Numbered from the stretch's first letter, positions 7,302-16,036 are shown. The stretch: DNA of 34,798 nt from Clostridiales bacterium (GCA_015055975.1 SVHF01000020.1:1-34798); one strand, 5' to 3'. Program-made: numbers and translations. The notes: a model not told the origin generated them from the sequence alone.

Positions 7302-9644
7302 TTAACCTAAAACTTTTTGAGCAATTTTAACGCTTTGGTTAGCGTCTTTTGCATAGAAATCTGCACCTATCTTTTTGGCATAATCTGGATTCAAAACAGC
7401 ACCACCTACCATAACCTTGCAATCAACATTGTTTGCTTTTAACAAAGCAATTGTATCTTCCATAGAGCCAACTGTTGTAGTCATTAAAGCGCTTAATCCA
7501 ACGAGTTTTGCCCCAGATTTTATTGTCGCATCGACGATATCTTGAGGTGGTACATTTTTACCTAAATCTATAACGTTATAACCATAGTTTTCAAGCACTG
7601 TCTTTACGATATTTTTGCCTATATCATGAATGTCCCCTTTAACTGTTGCGATGACTATTTTTCCCTTTGTATCTTGCCCAACAGGAAGCACCTTTTTAAT
7701 TTCATTAAAGCAAAGCTTTGCGCTCTCTGCTGCAGCTATTAATTGAGGCAAAAATAGTGTGCCTTTTTCGTATTCATCACCGACTATATTTAAAGCTGGA
7801 ATTAGGTATTCATTAATAACTGTTATTGGGTCATTTGTCTTTAGCAATTCTTTGCATGCATCTTGCGCTTGATTTAGACCTCTTTTAATGCAATAGAATA
7901 TATCTTGCGTTTGCTTTTCCGAAACAACAACTTCTTCTTTGAAGTTCATGTTGTTTTCAACTGCATCCATAAATGCATCAAAATACATTTCCTTAGAAAG
8001 TTTGTTTTCTTTATATGCCTTAATAGCTTCCATATTGGCTGCAATATTTGGATTTATAATTGGGAAATCCAAGCCATATGCAAGCGCTGTTTTTAGGAAT
8101 GCAGAATTAACTACTTGCCTATTAGGCAAACCAAACGAAATATTTGAAACACCAAGCGTAGAATTTACTGCATATTTTGACTTAATATCTTCTATTGCTT
8201 GAAGCGTATTTTTTGCTTGATCTTTCTCAACAGAAACAGTTAGCGTTAAGCAGTCAATTATGATATCGTTTTCTGGGATTCCAAATTCTTTTGCCCTTTT
8301 TATAATCTTTTCTGCAATTCTAATTCTATCTTCTATAGTTTTTGGAAGGCCAGCTTCATCGATAGTTAATCCAACTACCATTGCCCCATACTTTTTAACT
8401 ATTGGCAAAAGATTATCTAAGACTTTGTCTTCACCATTTACTGAATTTAAAATTGCTCTTCCGTTGCAATATCTTAATCCTGCTTCAATTGCGTCCTTTT
8501 TACCACAGTCAATTTGAAGTGGCGCATTAACAACGCCTTGAACGGTTTTGATCATCTTAACAAGTGTTGCCTTCTCATCAATCTCTGGAAGACCTGCATT
8601 GACATCTAAGATGTCAGCTCCTGCTTCAACTTGTTCTAAAGCTTGAGATGCAACATATTCAAAATTGCCATCAATTAAAGCTTGTTTCATAAGCTTTTTG
8701 CCAGTTGGGTTAATTCTTTCTCCAATGACTTTAATATCATCAATAACAACCGTATTTGTTGCCGAACAAACTGCTTTTGGAACTATAACTTCTCTCTTCT
8801 TATAAGTGTTTTCTTCAACAAGTTCTCTTACTTTTTGAATATATTCTGGAGCTGTACCACAACATCCACCAAGTATAGTTACGCCTAAATCTATATATCT
8901 TTGATATACTTCTTTAAATTCATCTGGACCTACTGGGTATAGCATTTGTGCATTTGGAATGCCGGCATTTGCTTGGATAAACAATGGCTTTGTCGTCCAC
9001 TTGGCAAGTTCTTTCATAATAGGCAAAATTTGCTTTGGTCCTAGTGAACAGTTAATACCTATAGCGTCTACAAATGGAGATATAGTTAAACCAAAGCTAT
9101 CTACAGATGTTCCTGTAAATGTTCTTCCATCTTGCATAAATGTCATTGAACATAAAATTGGAAGATCAGAATTTTCTTTTGCTGCTAAAACTGCTGCCTT
9201 TGTTTCATACAAATCTGACATTGTCTCAATGACAATTGCATCAACTTTATCTTTTGCGATATCTACTTGTTCTTTGAAGATATCGTATGCTTCATCAAAT
9301 GTCATTGAACCCATTGGCTCAATCAATTCACCAATTGGTCCTATATCTAACATTATGTATTTATCACCTGCTGCTTTTCTTGCAACATCAATAGCAGATA
9401 AAATTACTTTCTTTACTTCTTCAGATGAACCCATCTTCTTTCTATTGGCGCCAAAAGTATTTGTAGTGATGATATCGCTACCAGCATCTATATAATCTTT
9501 TTGAATTTGAACCATCAATTCTGGGTTTAAATAATTATATCTTTCAGGGATCTCTCCACCTTTTAGACCGTGCTTTTGCAATTGGGTGCCCATGGCCCCA
9601 TCTAATACAACAAATCCAGAATTCAACTTTTCTCTAAAGTTCAT
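7302..9644 (-). CDS. metH: B12-dependent methionine synthase lacking the activation domain
   Basis: A 780-residue cobalamin-dependent methyltransferase that moves a methyl group from methyl-tetrahydrofolate to homocysteine. Residues 1-290 are the homocysteine-binding barrel with zinc ligands Cys199 (NCSLGP) and Cys261-Cys262 (GGCCGT). Residues ~303-560 are the pterin-binding barrel (GERINPTGKK, DVNAG). Residues ~570-780 are the helical cap and B12-binding domain with the cobalt-ligand motif DIHDIG (Asp670, His672, Gly675). The C-terminal AdoMet reactivation domain of long MetH (about 1200 residues) is absent; the gene just upstream supplies a related protein. Its start overlaps that gene by 11 bp. 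The operon ends at the hairpin downstream. Confidence 0.96.
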   Translation of the reverse strand: MNFREKLNSGFVVLDGAMGTQLQKHGLKGGEIPERYNYLNPELMVQIQKDYIDAGSDIITTNTFGANRKKMGSSEEVKKVILSAIDVARKAAGDKYIMLDIGPIGELIEPMGSMTFDEAYDIFKEQVDIAKDKVDAIVIETMSDLYETKAAVLAAKENSDLPILCSMTFMQDGRTFTGTSVDSFGLTISPFVDAIGINCSLGPKQILPIMKELAKWTTKPLFIQANAGIPNAQMLYPVGPDEFKEVYQRYIDLGVTILGGCCGTAPEYIQKVRELVEENTYKKREVIVPKAVCSATNTVVIDDIKVIGERINPTGKKLMKQALIDGNFEYVASQALEQVEAGADILDVNAGLPEIDEKATLVKMIKTVQGVVNAPLQIDCGKKDAIEAGLRYCNGRAILNSVNGEDKVLDNLLPIVKKYGAMVVGLTIDEAGLPKTIEDRIRIAEKIIKRAKEFGIPENDIIIDCLTLTVSVEKDQAKNTLQAIEDIKSKYAVNSTLGVSNISFGLPNRQVVNSAFLKTALAYGLDFPIINPNIAANMEAIKAYKENKLSKEMYFDAFMDAVENNMNFKEEVVVSEKQTQDIFYCIKRGLNQAQDACKELLKTNDPITVINEYLIPALNIVGDEYEKGTLFLPQLIAAAESAKLCFNEIKKVLPVGQDTKGKIVIATVKGDIHDIGKNIVKTVLENYGYNVIDLGKNVPPQDIVDATIKSGAKLVGLSALMTTTVGSMEDTIALLKANNVDCKVMVGGAVLNPDYAKKIGADFYAKDANQSVKIAQKVLG

Positions 9645-10191
9645 CTTTTACTCCAATTATTGCAGTTACTGACTTTTGAGGAGAAAGCATATATGCTTCG
9701 TTTACAAATACGCCTATCTTTCTAAAAGTATCTAATACTGCACAAATATCTTTTTGCACTTTTATATCTAAATCCCCATATCCACAAGAATATCTTGAGG
9801 TAAGGGTTCCTTCTAATTCTTTTTCTATATCATCTAGATATGATTCAATTGCACTTGTTGCCGCAGCATCAAGAATTATTGCTAAAGTTTTGTCTCTGAC
9901 AAAATTCTTTGCTATTTCTTTTTCTGGGCCAAATCCTATTGTTCCACATAAAAGATATATTTCTGAGCATCCTTCAATGTGTTTCCAAATATCTTCGCCT
10001 GGCAATACAAGAGTTGTACCTACAATTTGCTTTGTATCTTTATCTACTTTAAACTTTTTTACAACGCTTCTTGGTGTTGCTAGTTTCTCGCAAAGTGAAA
10101 TTGCTTGAGAAATCTTCTCTTCAAGTTCTTTAGATATCTCTTGACCTTTATATCCAAGATAAGATAACAATTCTCTTCTATCTATTACCAT
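9634..10191 (-). CDS. MetH activation-domain protein, free-standing
   Basis: A 185-residue protein resembling the vitamin B12-dependent methionine synthase activation domain. The core motif RYSCGYGDLDIKVQ corresponds to the RxxxGYG AdoMet-binding motif, and the following helix and MLSPQKSVTAIIG segment also match. It is shorter than the ~330-residue domain of fused MetH. It lies between metF and metH, overlapping metF by 7 bp and metH by 11 bp, so all three are made together. The likely role is reductive reactivation of cob(II)alamin MetH using AdoMet and an electron donor. Function is inferred from motif and operon position. Confidence 0.85.
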   Translation of the reverse strand: MVIDRRELLSYLGYKGQEISKELEEKISQAISLCEKLATPRSVVKKFKVDKDTKQIVGTTLVLPGEDIWKHIEGCSEIYLLCGTIGFGPEKEIAKNFVRDKTLAIILDAAATSAIESYLDDIEKELEGTLTSRYSCGYGDLDIKVQKDICAVLDTFRKIGVFVNEAYMLSPQKSVTAIIGVKDEL

Positions 10192-11072
10192 GCTCTATTG
10201 TTTACACCATCAATTAATCCGGCAACGTCGTTTGTAATTCTCTTTGCTATAGTTGCATTATTCATAACATACAAATGAACGCCTTGGCATGCATTAGATC
10301 CGACTAAGTCGGCAATTTGATCTGCTGCATATAGAGTACCAGCTTCAACCAATCCTTCTGGATTTTCTGCAAATCTTGCAATCATACGAGAAAGCTTTGA
10401 TGGAATCTTAGTACCCGTCATTGCTATAGTTCTTGTAATTGTAGCTTGCTTTACAACCGGCATAATACCTGCTTGAATAGGAACATTTATTCCTGCAGCT
10501 CTTACTTTATCTATGAATCTATAGAAGTCTTCGTTATCAAAGAATAGCTGAGTGTTTAAGTGAGTAACTCCAGCATCAATTTTCTTCTTTAGATTGTCTA
10601 TATCTTCATCTAGTGTTGCTGCTTCTGGATGGCCTTCTGGATAGCATGCACCAGCAAAATCGAAATCCATGCCCGCATTTTTAATAAATTCTACTAAATC
10701 TGAAGCATAAGAAAAATCTGTGCAAGAACTCCCTGGAACTCTATCTCCACGAAGAGCTAAAATGTTTTCAATTCCTGCTGTTTTTAATTGTTTTGCCACA
10801 TCTAGAGTTTGTTCTTTTGTTGAATTAATACATGTTAAATGCGCTAAAGGTTCAATGCCGTAAGTATTCTTAATTAAAGAAGCAATCTCAATTGATCTTG
10901 AATTATTTGAGCCACCACCTGCTGAATATGTAACAGAAATATAGTCTGGCTTTACACTCTTTAATCCTTCAAGTGTTGAATAAATAGTTGAAATGTCAGA
11001 TTCTAGTTTTGGTGGAAAAACTTCGAATGAATACAATAATTTCTTTTCTTTAAATAAGTTAGATATTTTCAT
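10185..11072 (-). CDS. metF: Methylenetetrahydrofolate reductase
   Basis: A 295-residue MTHFR of the bacterial MetF length, reducing 5,10-methylene- to 5-methyl-tetrahydrofolate, the methyl donor for the MetH encoded downstream. Visible family features include the N-terminal YSFEVFPPKLE (the catalytic Glu lies in FEVFPPK), ISVTYSAGGG, LAHLTCINST, ILALRGDRVPG and HLNTQLFFDNEDFYRF. It is first in the metF, activation protein, metH operon. AAAGAGGAAC precedes the ATG. A promoter candidate with an extended -10 lies in the divergent region shared with the chrA pair. No SAM riboswitch or T-box is visible in the short leader. Confidence 0.96.
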   Translation of the reverse strand: MKISNLFKEKKLLYSFEVFPPKLESDISTIYSTLEGLKSVKPDYISVTYSAGGGSNNSRSIEIASLIKNTYGIEPLAHLTCINSTKEQTLDVAKQLKTAGIENILALRGDRVPGSSCTDFSYASDLVEFIKNAGMDFDFAGACYPEGHPEAATLDEDIDNLKKKIDAGVTHLNTQLFFDNEDFYRFIDKVRAAGINVPIQAGIMPVVKQATITRTIAMTGTKIPSKLSRMIARFAENPEGLVEAGTLYAADQIADLVGSNACQGVHLYVMNNATIAKRITNDVAGLIDGVNNRAW

Positions 11073-11103
11073 TTTTGTTCCTCTTTAGCGATATATTGCA
11101 TTT

Positions 11104-11132
11104 ATTTTAGCACAAATGCGCGTAATTATTAT
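11104..11132 (-). promoter_or_regulatory. metF promoter with upstream ACGCGCATTT element
   Basis: On the minus strand an extended -10, TGCTAAAAT (hexamer 11109-11104), lies about 32 bp before the metF ATG. No convincing -35 is present (ATAATA at 17-bp spacing). The element ACGCGCATTT (11123-11114) sits exactly 4 bp upstream of the -10 and recurs at the same distance from another -10 near 22.1 kb. It could be an activator or repressor site, or an atypical promoter element. Confidence 0.55.
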
Positions 11133-11146
11133 AAATATTTATAAAT

Positions 11147-11175
11147 TTGACATAAAATTTTAGCACCTATATAAT
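11147..11175 (+). promoter_or_regulatory. Consensus sigma-A promoter of the chrA pair
   Basis: TTGACA (11147-11152) and TATAAT (11170-11175) are separated by exactly 17 bp, a perfect match to the housekeeping promoter. The first chrA ATG is at 11184, only 8 bases after the -10, so the transcript should start at or within a few bases of the initiation codon. No Shine-Dalgarno is present in the gap. Confidence 0.88.
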
Positions 11176-11183
11176 TAGGCTGT

Positions 11184-11819
11184 ATGGAAAAATTCAAGCA
11201 AGCATTAAAATTATTTCTAACTTTCTTCAAAATTGGTTTATTCACTTTCGGCGGTGGATATGCCATGATTTCACTTATCGAAAATGAATGCATTGAACAG
11301 AAGAAATGGATAACAAACGAAGAATTTTTAAACTGCGTAGCGCTTGCTGAATCAACCCCGGGGCCAATAGCTATAAACTCCGCTACATATATTGGATATA
11401 AGGTAGCAGGATTTTTAGGATCATTGTTTGCAACTCTTGGCGTTATATTACCATCTTTTGTAATAATCTTTTTGATTTCTCTATTCTTTAACAATCTTTT
11501 AGAGATTGAAGTTATTGCTAATGCATTTAAAGGAATTAAAGTTGGCGTATCGTTGCTTATCATTTCAGCCGGAATAAAGATGTTTATAAAAGCTGAGAAA
11601 AAGCCTATTCCACTAATAATCATTTTTACAACAATCGTTGTAATGGTATTGATTGATATTTTCTCAATTAACTTTTCTTCAATATTCCTAATTTTAATTG
11701 GAGCTGTTGTTGGATTAATTGTTTATTGCATTAATCAATATAAAGAAAAACAAAAACCAATTGAACATGTAGTTTCAAATGATGAAAAGGAGGTAGATAA
11801 AGATGAACATTTATCTTAG
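11184..11819 (+). CDS. chrA: Chromate transporter (CHR family), first half-size protein
   Basis: A 211-residue membrane protein with one CHR domain. It has the family motif FKIGLFTFGGGYAMI near the N-terminus, followed by ESTPGPIAINSATYIGY and about five to six hydrophobic segments; the tail is charged and cytoplasmic. Short CHR proteins are usually encoded in pairs and work as heterodimers, as here. The substrate may be chromate or another oxyanion; the family name does not prove chromate efflux. The start is taken at 11184 because the protein then begins as the family does and no later Met precedes the motif. The only upstream signal is a perfect promoter abutting it. The second chrA overlaps its end by 17 bp. 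Confidence 0.9.
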   Translation: MEKFKQALKLFLTFFKIGLFTFGGGYAMISLIENECIEQKKWITNEEFLNCVALAESTPGPIAINSATYIGYKVAGFLGSLFATLGVILPSFVIIFLISLFFNNLLEIEVIANAFKGIKVGVSLLIISAGIKMFIKAEKKPIPLIIIFTTIVVMVLIDIFSINFSSIFLILIGAVVGLIVYCINQYKEKQKPIEHVVSNDEKEVDKDEHLS

Positions 11820-12375
11820 TCTATTCATTTCCTTTTTAAAGATTGGACTATTTTCATTTGGTGGTGGATATGGAATGATTCCTCTTTTAAAAGAAGAGGT
11901 TCTAAAAAACGGCTGGCTTAACGAAGCAGAACTTTTGGACATGATAGGCATATCTGAATCTACTCCAGGACCTATCGCTGTTAATATGGCAACATTTGTT
12001 GGCGCATCACAAGCTGGAATTCTTGGATCTTTAATTGCTACATTTTCTGTTATTCTTCCAGCGTTTGTAATAATGCTTATAATAGTATCTTTATTAAAGC
12101 ATTTCTCAGACAACAAATATGTTGCAGCTGCTCTTTCTTCTGTAAGACAAGTTGTTATTGGGCTTATCATCTCCGTAGGCGCACTTTTATTTATAGATTT
12201 AATATTTGGAGATATATCTGCAAGAGCATTTGCTTTTGATTATAGAGCTTTAATTATTGCTGTTATATTATCTGCAGCTATGGCTGTTTCAAAATTTGTA
12301 TTTAAAAAGCAGATACCACCAATTTTATTAATAGTAATATCTGCCTGCTTAGGTATGGGTATATACGCAATTTAA
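11803..12375 (+). CDS. chrA: Chromate transporter (CHR family), second half-size protein
   Basis: A 190-residue CHR-domain membrane protein, partner of the preceding gene. It repeats the signature FLKIGLFSFGGGYGMIPL and has SESTPGPIAVNMATFVG. About five membrane segments follow. AAAGGAGG inside the end of the first chrA places its ATG, giving a 17-bp overlap in another frame and coupled translation. The pair probably forms an antiparallel heterodimer. Its stop codon overlaps the stop of the minus-strand Fe-S gene in a shared TTAA, leaving no intergenic terminator. Confidence 0.9.
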   Translation: MNIYLSLFISFLKIGLFSFGGGYGMIPLLKEEVLKNGWLNEAELLDMIGISESTPGPIAVNMATFVGASQAGILGSLIATFSVILPAFVIMLIIVSLLKHFSDNKYVAAALSSVRQVVIGLIISVGALLFIDLIFGDISARAFAFDYRALIIAVILSAAMAVSKFVFKKQIPPILLIVISACLGMGIYAI

Positions 12376-13052
12376 GATTTACTACCTTTGTATTTAGGAC
12401 AAACTGCAATGCATTGACCGCAAACTGAACCACGACCAACATTTTGATAGTTCTTTTTCATGTAGCTTGAGCACTTCTCTGCATCAAATATAGTTTCTCT
12501 AGCATCGCCCATTACATAATTTTTGCCAAGGATTGCTCCAGCTGGACATGCTTTAAAGCATAGCATGCAATTCCCGCATTTATTTTCCGAGATTGGCTTT
12601 TCAGCTTTTAGTGGCATCATAGTTAATACTGTTGCAAATCTAACGCGACCGCCATATTCATCAGATATAAAGATTCCGCTTTTACCAATCCAACCAAGAC
12701 CAGCCAAAACCGCAGCCGTTTTATGAGAGAACGCACCTTTATATGGATCTGTCGTTGATGATTGAGAAGCGGCTATTGTCATCGATTTATATCCTAATCT
12801 ATCTAGATATGTAGCAGTATATAAGGCCATTTGATCTAAAGCTGTATTTACATCTCTATAGTGATGGAAATATTCAAATGTTGGACCTTTGTTATCATTG
12901 ATTTGATCAAAGTATTCATCTAATAGCTTATAGCCTATAGTTATGGCCCCAATATATCCTTTATTGTCTGGAAGTTTAGATATATCCGAAAAACCTATTA
13001 AACTTGCTCCCTTTTCCCAAAGTATTTCTTTTAGTTTTTGTAGCTCGTCCAT
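12372..13052 (-). CDS. Double 4Fe-4S cluster protein, epoxyqueuosine reductase-like
   Basis: A 226-residue protein related to the C-terminal part of QueG-type reductases. It has a CGNCMLCFKACPAGAI motif (CxxCxxCxxxC) and a second set ending CGQCIAVCPKY, enough for two 4Fe-4S clusters. Upstream, KTAAVLAGLGWIGKSGIFISDEYG matches the family core. It is shorter than true QueG (about 380), so a role in queuosine synthesis should not be assumed. The ATG at 13052 is preferred to one at 13064 because GGGGGAAG sits directly upstream and it overlaps the rlmA stop as TAATG. The gene ends tail-to-tail with chrA. Confidence 0.82.
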   Translation of the reverse strand: MDELQKLKEILWEKGASLIGFSDISKLPDNKGYIGAITIGYKLLDEYFDQINDNKGPTFEYFHHYRDVNTALDQMALYTATYLDRLGYKSMTIAASQSSTTDPYKGAFSHKTAAVLAGLGWIGKSGIFISDEYGGRVRFATVLTMMPLKAEKPISENKCGNCMLCFKACPAGAILGKNYVMGDARETIFDAEKCSSYMKKNYQNVGRGSVCGQCIAVCPKYKGSKS

Positions 13053-13852
13053 TACTTCCCCCATATAGCAATTACAAAATCTATTGTAATTTTCAAATTC
13101 TTTATATCATCTAACGCTTTAATATCTTCTATCTTTGTTTTATATAGATATGGCGTCATGGTAAATAGATGCATTAAGTCATCCTTGTCTACATCTATAT
13201 AATATGACACTTCAAAATTATCTTTTAAATTGAAGCCGCTGTATTCAAATTCAACTTCATTTTCATAAGTGCTATCTTTGTATAAAATCTCTTTAAGCTC
13301 TAAAAGGTGCTTTCCTCCTGGCATTACTTGAATAAGAATACCATCGTCTTTTAATACTCTTTTGAATGATTCGTTGGCTTTTGGAGAAAAGATATTCAAT
13401 ATAATATCAAATGATTTATCTTTAATTGGCAAATCAAATGTGGATGCTACGATAAATTGGGCACTTTTATCTTTTTTGGCTGCTTTTTGAACAGCAAACT
13501 TTGAGATATCTACACCTAAAATATCCATTACGTATTGATATTTTTCTTTAATATGTATTGAATAATATCCAGTTCCACAACCAGCATCTAAAAGCGCTAC
13601 ATCTTCTTTAAAATGCTCATTTATATATTTTGAAATAGCATCTTTTAATTGGCAATAATAATCTTTATTTAAAAATTGCTCCCGGGCCATAACCATTTCT
13701 TTGTTGTCGCCTGGAAGCAATGAATTTTTCTTGTTTGGTAAAAGTAGGTTTACATACCCTTCTTTAGATATATCAAATGAATGTCCATCTTCACATGAAA
13801 AGGTATTGTTGTTTTTATATAGGTCCTTTCCACATTTTGGACAAACAAGCAT
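13052..13852 (-). CDS. rlmA: 23S rRNA (guanine-N1)-methyltransferase, RlmA-like
   Basis: A 266-residue SAM methyltransferase. The N-terminal zinc knuckle CPKCGK...CEDGHSFD (residues 4-25) is typical of RlmA. The SAM-binding motif LLDAGCGTGYYS follows at about residues 88-99, with GVDISKFAVQKAAKK after it. RlmA-type enzymes methylate G745 or G748 in 23S rRNA helix 35, and the RlmAII branch affects tylosin susceptibility in some bacteria. Which guanine is modified here cannot be decided. It overlaps the cysK stop by one base upstream and the Fe-S protein start downstream, so three genes are translationally linked. Confidence 0.88.
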   Translation of the reverse strand: MLVCPKCGKDLYKNNNTFSCEDGHSFDISKEGYVNLLLPNKKNSLLPGDNKEMVMAREQFLNKDYYCQLKDAISKYINEHFKEDVALLDAGCGTGYYSIHIKEKYQYVMDILGVDISKFAVQKAAKKDKSAQFIVASTFDLPIKDKSFDIILNIFSPKANESFKRVLKDDGILIQVMPGGKHLLELKEILYKDSTYENEVEFEYSGFNLKDNFEVSYYIDVDKDDLMHLFTMTPYLYKTKIEDIKALDDIKNLKITIDFVIAIWGK

Positions 13853-14784
13853 TATTCACCTTCAAATAATGGAGTTGAGAAATATCGTTCTGCAGTATCT
13901 GGCAAAACAGTTACAACAGTCTTTCCCTTTCCTAACTTCTTTGCAAGTTTTAATGCGGCACATACGTTTGTTCCAGAAGAAATACCACATAATATTCCTT
14001 CTTCTTTTGCAAGTGCCTTAGATGTCTCTAGAGCTTCTTCATCTGTTATTACACAAATGTCATCGTATATTTTTTGATTTAAAATTGGTGGGATAATACC
14101 GTCTCCAATTCCCATTTGAATATGAGTTCCTATACTACCACCAGATAGAACTGCAGCATTCTTAGGTTCAACTGCCCATATAACCATATTTGGATATTGA
14201 GCTTTTAATACTTCACCAATACCTGTAATTGTTCCGCCTGTTCCAATTCCTGAACAGAATCCATCAATATCTCCAGCTACTTGTTCTAGTATCTCTAGAG
14301 CTGTATGATGCCTATGTGCTGTTGGGTTTGCTGGATTTGCAAATTGTTGAGGAACAAATACTCTTTTATCTTTCTTTGCCATATTTAAAGCTGTTTGTAA
14401 GCATTCTTCCATGCAAGCACCGATATCTCCTGCATCATGGATAAGCTTTACTTCAGCGCCATAATGTTGAATTATTTTTCTTCTCTCAACAGATACGCTA
14501 TCTGGCATGATAATTATTGTCTTATAGCCTCTAACAGCTCCAACAAGAGCAAGTCCTATACCTTGGTTTCCTGATGTTGGTTCAACTATTATTGAATCTT
14601 TATTAATAAGGCCCTTTTCTTCTGCATCACAAATCATGTTATATGCAGTTCTAGTCTTAATTGATCCGCCTACATTTAATCCTTCAAACTTTACAAGAAC
14701 TTGAGCTGAATTCTCATCTACAAGTTTATTTAATCTAATAATTGGTGTATGTCCAATCGCATCTAGTATATTGTTATAAATCAT
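13852..14784 (-). CDS. cysK: Cysteine synthase (O-acetylserine sulfhydrylase)
   Basis: A 310-residue PLP enzyme making cysteine from O-acetylserine and sulfide. The Schiff-base lysine is Lys43 in GGSIKTRTA, the substrate loop is EPTSGNQGIGLA, the phosphate-binding loop is GIGTGGTITG, and GISSGTNVCAA lies near the C-terminus. Length and motifs fit CysK; a CysM-type specificity cannot be excluded. It is read between the LMW phosphatase (7-bp gap) and rlmA (one-base overlap). No CysE gene is in the window and no T-box or S-box is seen. Confidence 0.93.
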   Translation of the reverse strand: MIYNNILDAIGHTPIIRLNKLVDENSAQVLVKFEGLNVGGSIKTRTAYNMICDAEEKGLINKDSIIVEPTSGNQGIGLALVGAVRGYKTIIIMPDSVSVERRKIIQHYGAEVKLIHDAGDIGACMEECLQTALNMAKKDKRVFVPQQFANPANPTAHRHHTALEILEQVAGDIDGFCSGIGTGGTITGIGEVLKAQYPNMVIWAVEPKNAAVLSGGSIGTHIQMGIGDGIIPPILNQKIYDDICVITDEEALETSKALAKEEGILCGISSGTNVCAALKLAKKLGKGKTVVTVLPDTAERYFSTPLFEGE

Positions 14785-14791
14785 GTTTCAC

Positions 14792-15259
14792 CTACAATTG
14801 TTGTTTTAGATATTCTAAAAGGCATTTGCATCCATTGTCAATTTCATTGAATACTTTATCAAAATTACGAGTATACCAAGGATCTTCAACATCGCCTTTT
14901 TCTTTTGTGAAATCTAAAAGCTTATATATTTTATTTTTATCATCGTTTCCTATTATCCACTTCATTCCCCAAAGGTTTTCTTCGTCCATAACAATTACAT
15001 AATCAAATGTATCATAATCTAATTTTGTAAATTGTTTTGCTCTATGGTTTTCAAACCCATGGATATTATGTTTTATAAGTTCAGCTCTTGCATTTGGATA
15101 TATGCCAGCGCCTATCTCTTCACGAGATGTAGCCATTGAATCTATATGAAAACTATCTTTTAGACCTTGCTTTTCTACCAAATTTTCGAATACGTATTGA
15201 GCCATTGGCGATCTACAGATGTTTCCGTGGCATACAAAAGCTACTTTAATTTTCTTCAT
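14792..15259 (-). CDS. Low-molecular-weight protein-tyrosine phosphatase
   Basis: A 155-residue cytoplasmic phosphatase with the P-loop VCHGNICRSPMA (nucleophile Cys10, Arg16) and the general-acid loop DPWYTRNFDKVF near residue 130. The ATG shares a base with the TAA of the nitroreductase gene. No tyrosine-kinase gene is nearby, so the physiological substrate is not indicated. The architecture is normal and complete. Confidence 0.93.
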   Translation of the reverse strand: MKKIKVAFVCHGNICRSPMAQYVFENLVEKQGLKDSFHIDSMATSREEIGAGIYPNARAELIKHNIHGFENHRAKQFTKLDYDTFDYVIVMDEENLWGMKWIIGNDDKNKIYKLLDFTKEKGDVEDPWYTRNFDKVFNEIDNGCKCLLEYLKQQL

Positions 15260-16032
15260 TATAATTCCCTAACTTGCGCTTTAAATCTTGGTGCAGTTCT
15301 TGCATATTTAACCTTTGGATAGCCAAATACCATGCAAGCTGCAAGCTTATGACCTTTTGGAAGTTTTATTAATCTTCTAAGTTTTAGACTTAGATTAAAG
15401 CATGTTTCAAAAAAGCCACTATATAGTGTTCCTACACCTAGTGTTGCTGCCATCATTTCCATATATCCACAAGCAAGCCCGCCATTTATATGAGACTTTG
15501 AAGATACAAGAATTACAAGTGGTGCTTTCTTGAAAAAGAAGTTATCGTCTATATTCATACCAGACAATTCTTTTGCAAACTTTTGAGCAGCGCCTACTCC
15601 GAATCTAAATAAAGATACACAAATCTTTTCTGCATCTTTTTGCTTTGAACCAAGTATTGTAAATGCCACATCTTGAGCATTGGCACCTGTTGGACTATAT
15701 CTTCCAGCTTCAATTATTTTATCTACAACTTCCTTTTCAATAGCTTTGTCTTTGAATTGGCGCATTGTACGACGAGACTTTATTGCTTTTAAAAACTCTT
15801 CACTATCAAAGTTTGTAAAAGGAACAACATCTTCTACTTGAGATAAATCATAATCTTCAATAGATACAGCGTTATTTGGACATATTGCAAAACAGTGCCC
15901 ACATCCTATACACATATTTTGTTGAACGACGGCTTTTTTGTCTTCAACCTTAATATGGAAAGCTGGACAATCGCTTACGCAAAGTCCACATCCTATACAT
16001 TTTTCTTTATCGATAGTAATTGTGTATCCCAT
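15259..16032 (-). CDS. Ferredoxin-nitroreductase fusion protein
   Basis: A 257-residue flavoprotein. Residues 1-60 form a two-cluster ferredoxin domain (CIGCGLCVSDCPAF and CIGCGHCFAICPNNAV). The remainder is a nitroreductase domain with the FMN-binding SRRTMRQFKDKAI and AGRYSPTGANAQ motifs. Such fusions let reduced ferredoxin drive FMN-dependent reduction of quinones or nitro compounds. The ATG at 16032 is preferred: the alternative at 16050 falls inside the hairpin 16043-16063, and the later start gives the usual opening MGYTITIDKEKCIGCG. No strong Shine-Dalgarno precedes either. The substrate is unknown. Confidence 0.85.
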   Translation of the reverse strand: MGYTITIDKEKCIGCGLCVSDCPAFHIKVEDKKAVVQQNMCIGCGHCFAICPNNAVSIEDYDLSQVEDVVPFTNFDSEEFLKAIKSRRTMRQFKDKAIEKEVVDKIIEAGRYSPTGANAQDVAFTILGSKQKDAEKICVSLFRFGVGAAQKFAKELSGMNIDDNFFFKKAPLVILVSSKSHINGGLACGYMEMMAATLGVGTLYSGFFETCFNLSLKLRRLIKLPKGHKLAACMVFGYPKVKYARTAPRFKAQVREL

Positions 16033-16036
16033 AAAT

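Noticed and set aside
8959..9495. 178-codon open frame on the plus strand inside metH
   Set aside because: It is fully antisense to conserved metH coding sequence, has no family motifs and looks like a shadow frame.
10073..11183. SAM riboswitch or T-box before metF
   Set aside because: The leader is under 35 nt from the likely -10 to the ATG and shows none of the conserved blocks.
11129..11623. 164-codon open frame on the minus strand opposite chrA
   Set aside because: It is antisense to a clear CHR-family gene and has no recognisable features.
11184..12375. Internal tandem duplication of a single chrA gene
   Set aside because: The two halves are divergent in sequence with separate starts and stops; this is the usual paired short-CHR arrangement.
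12372..13052. Calling the double-cluster Fe-S protein QueG
   Set aside because: It is much shorter than QueG and no queuosine genes are nearby.
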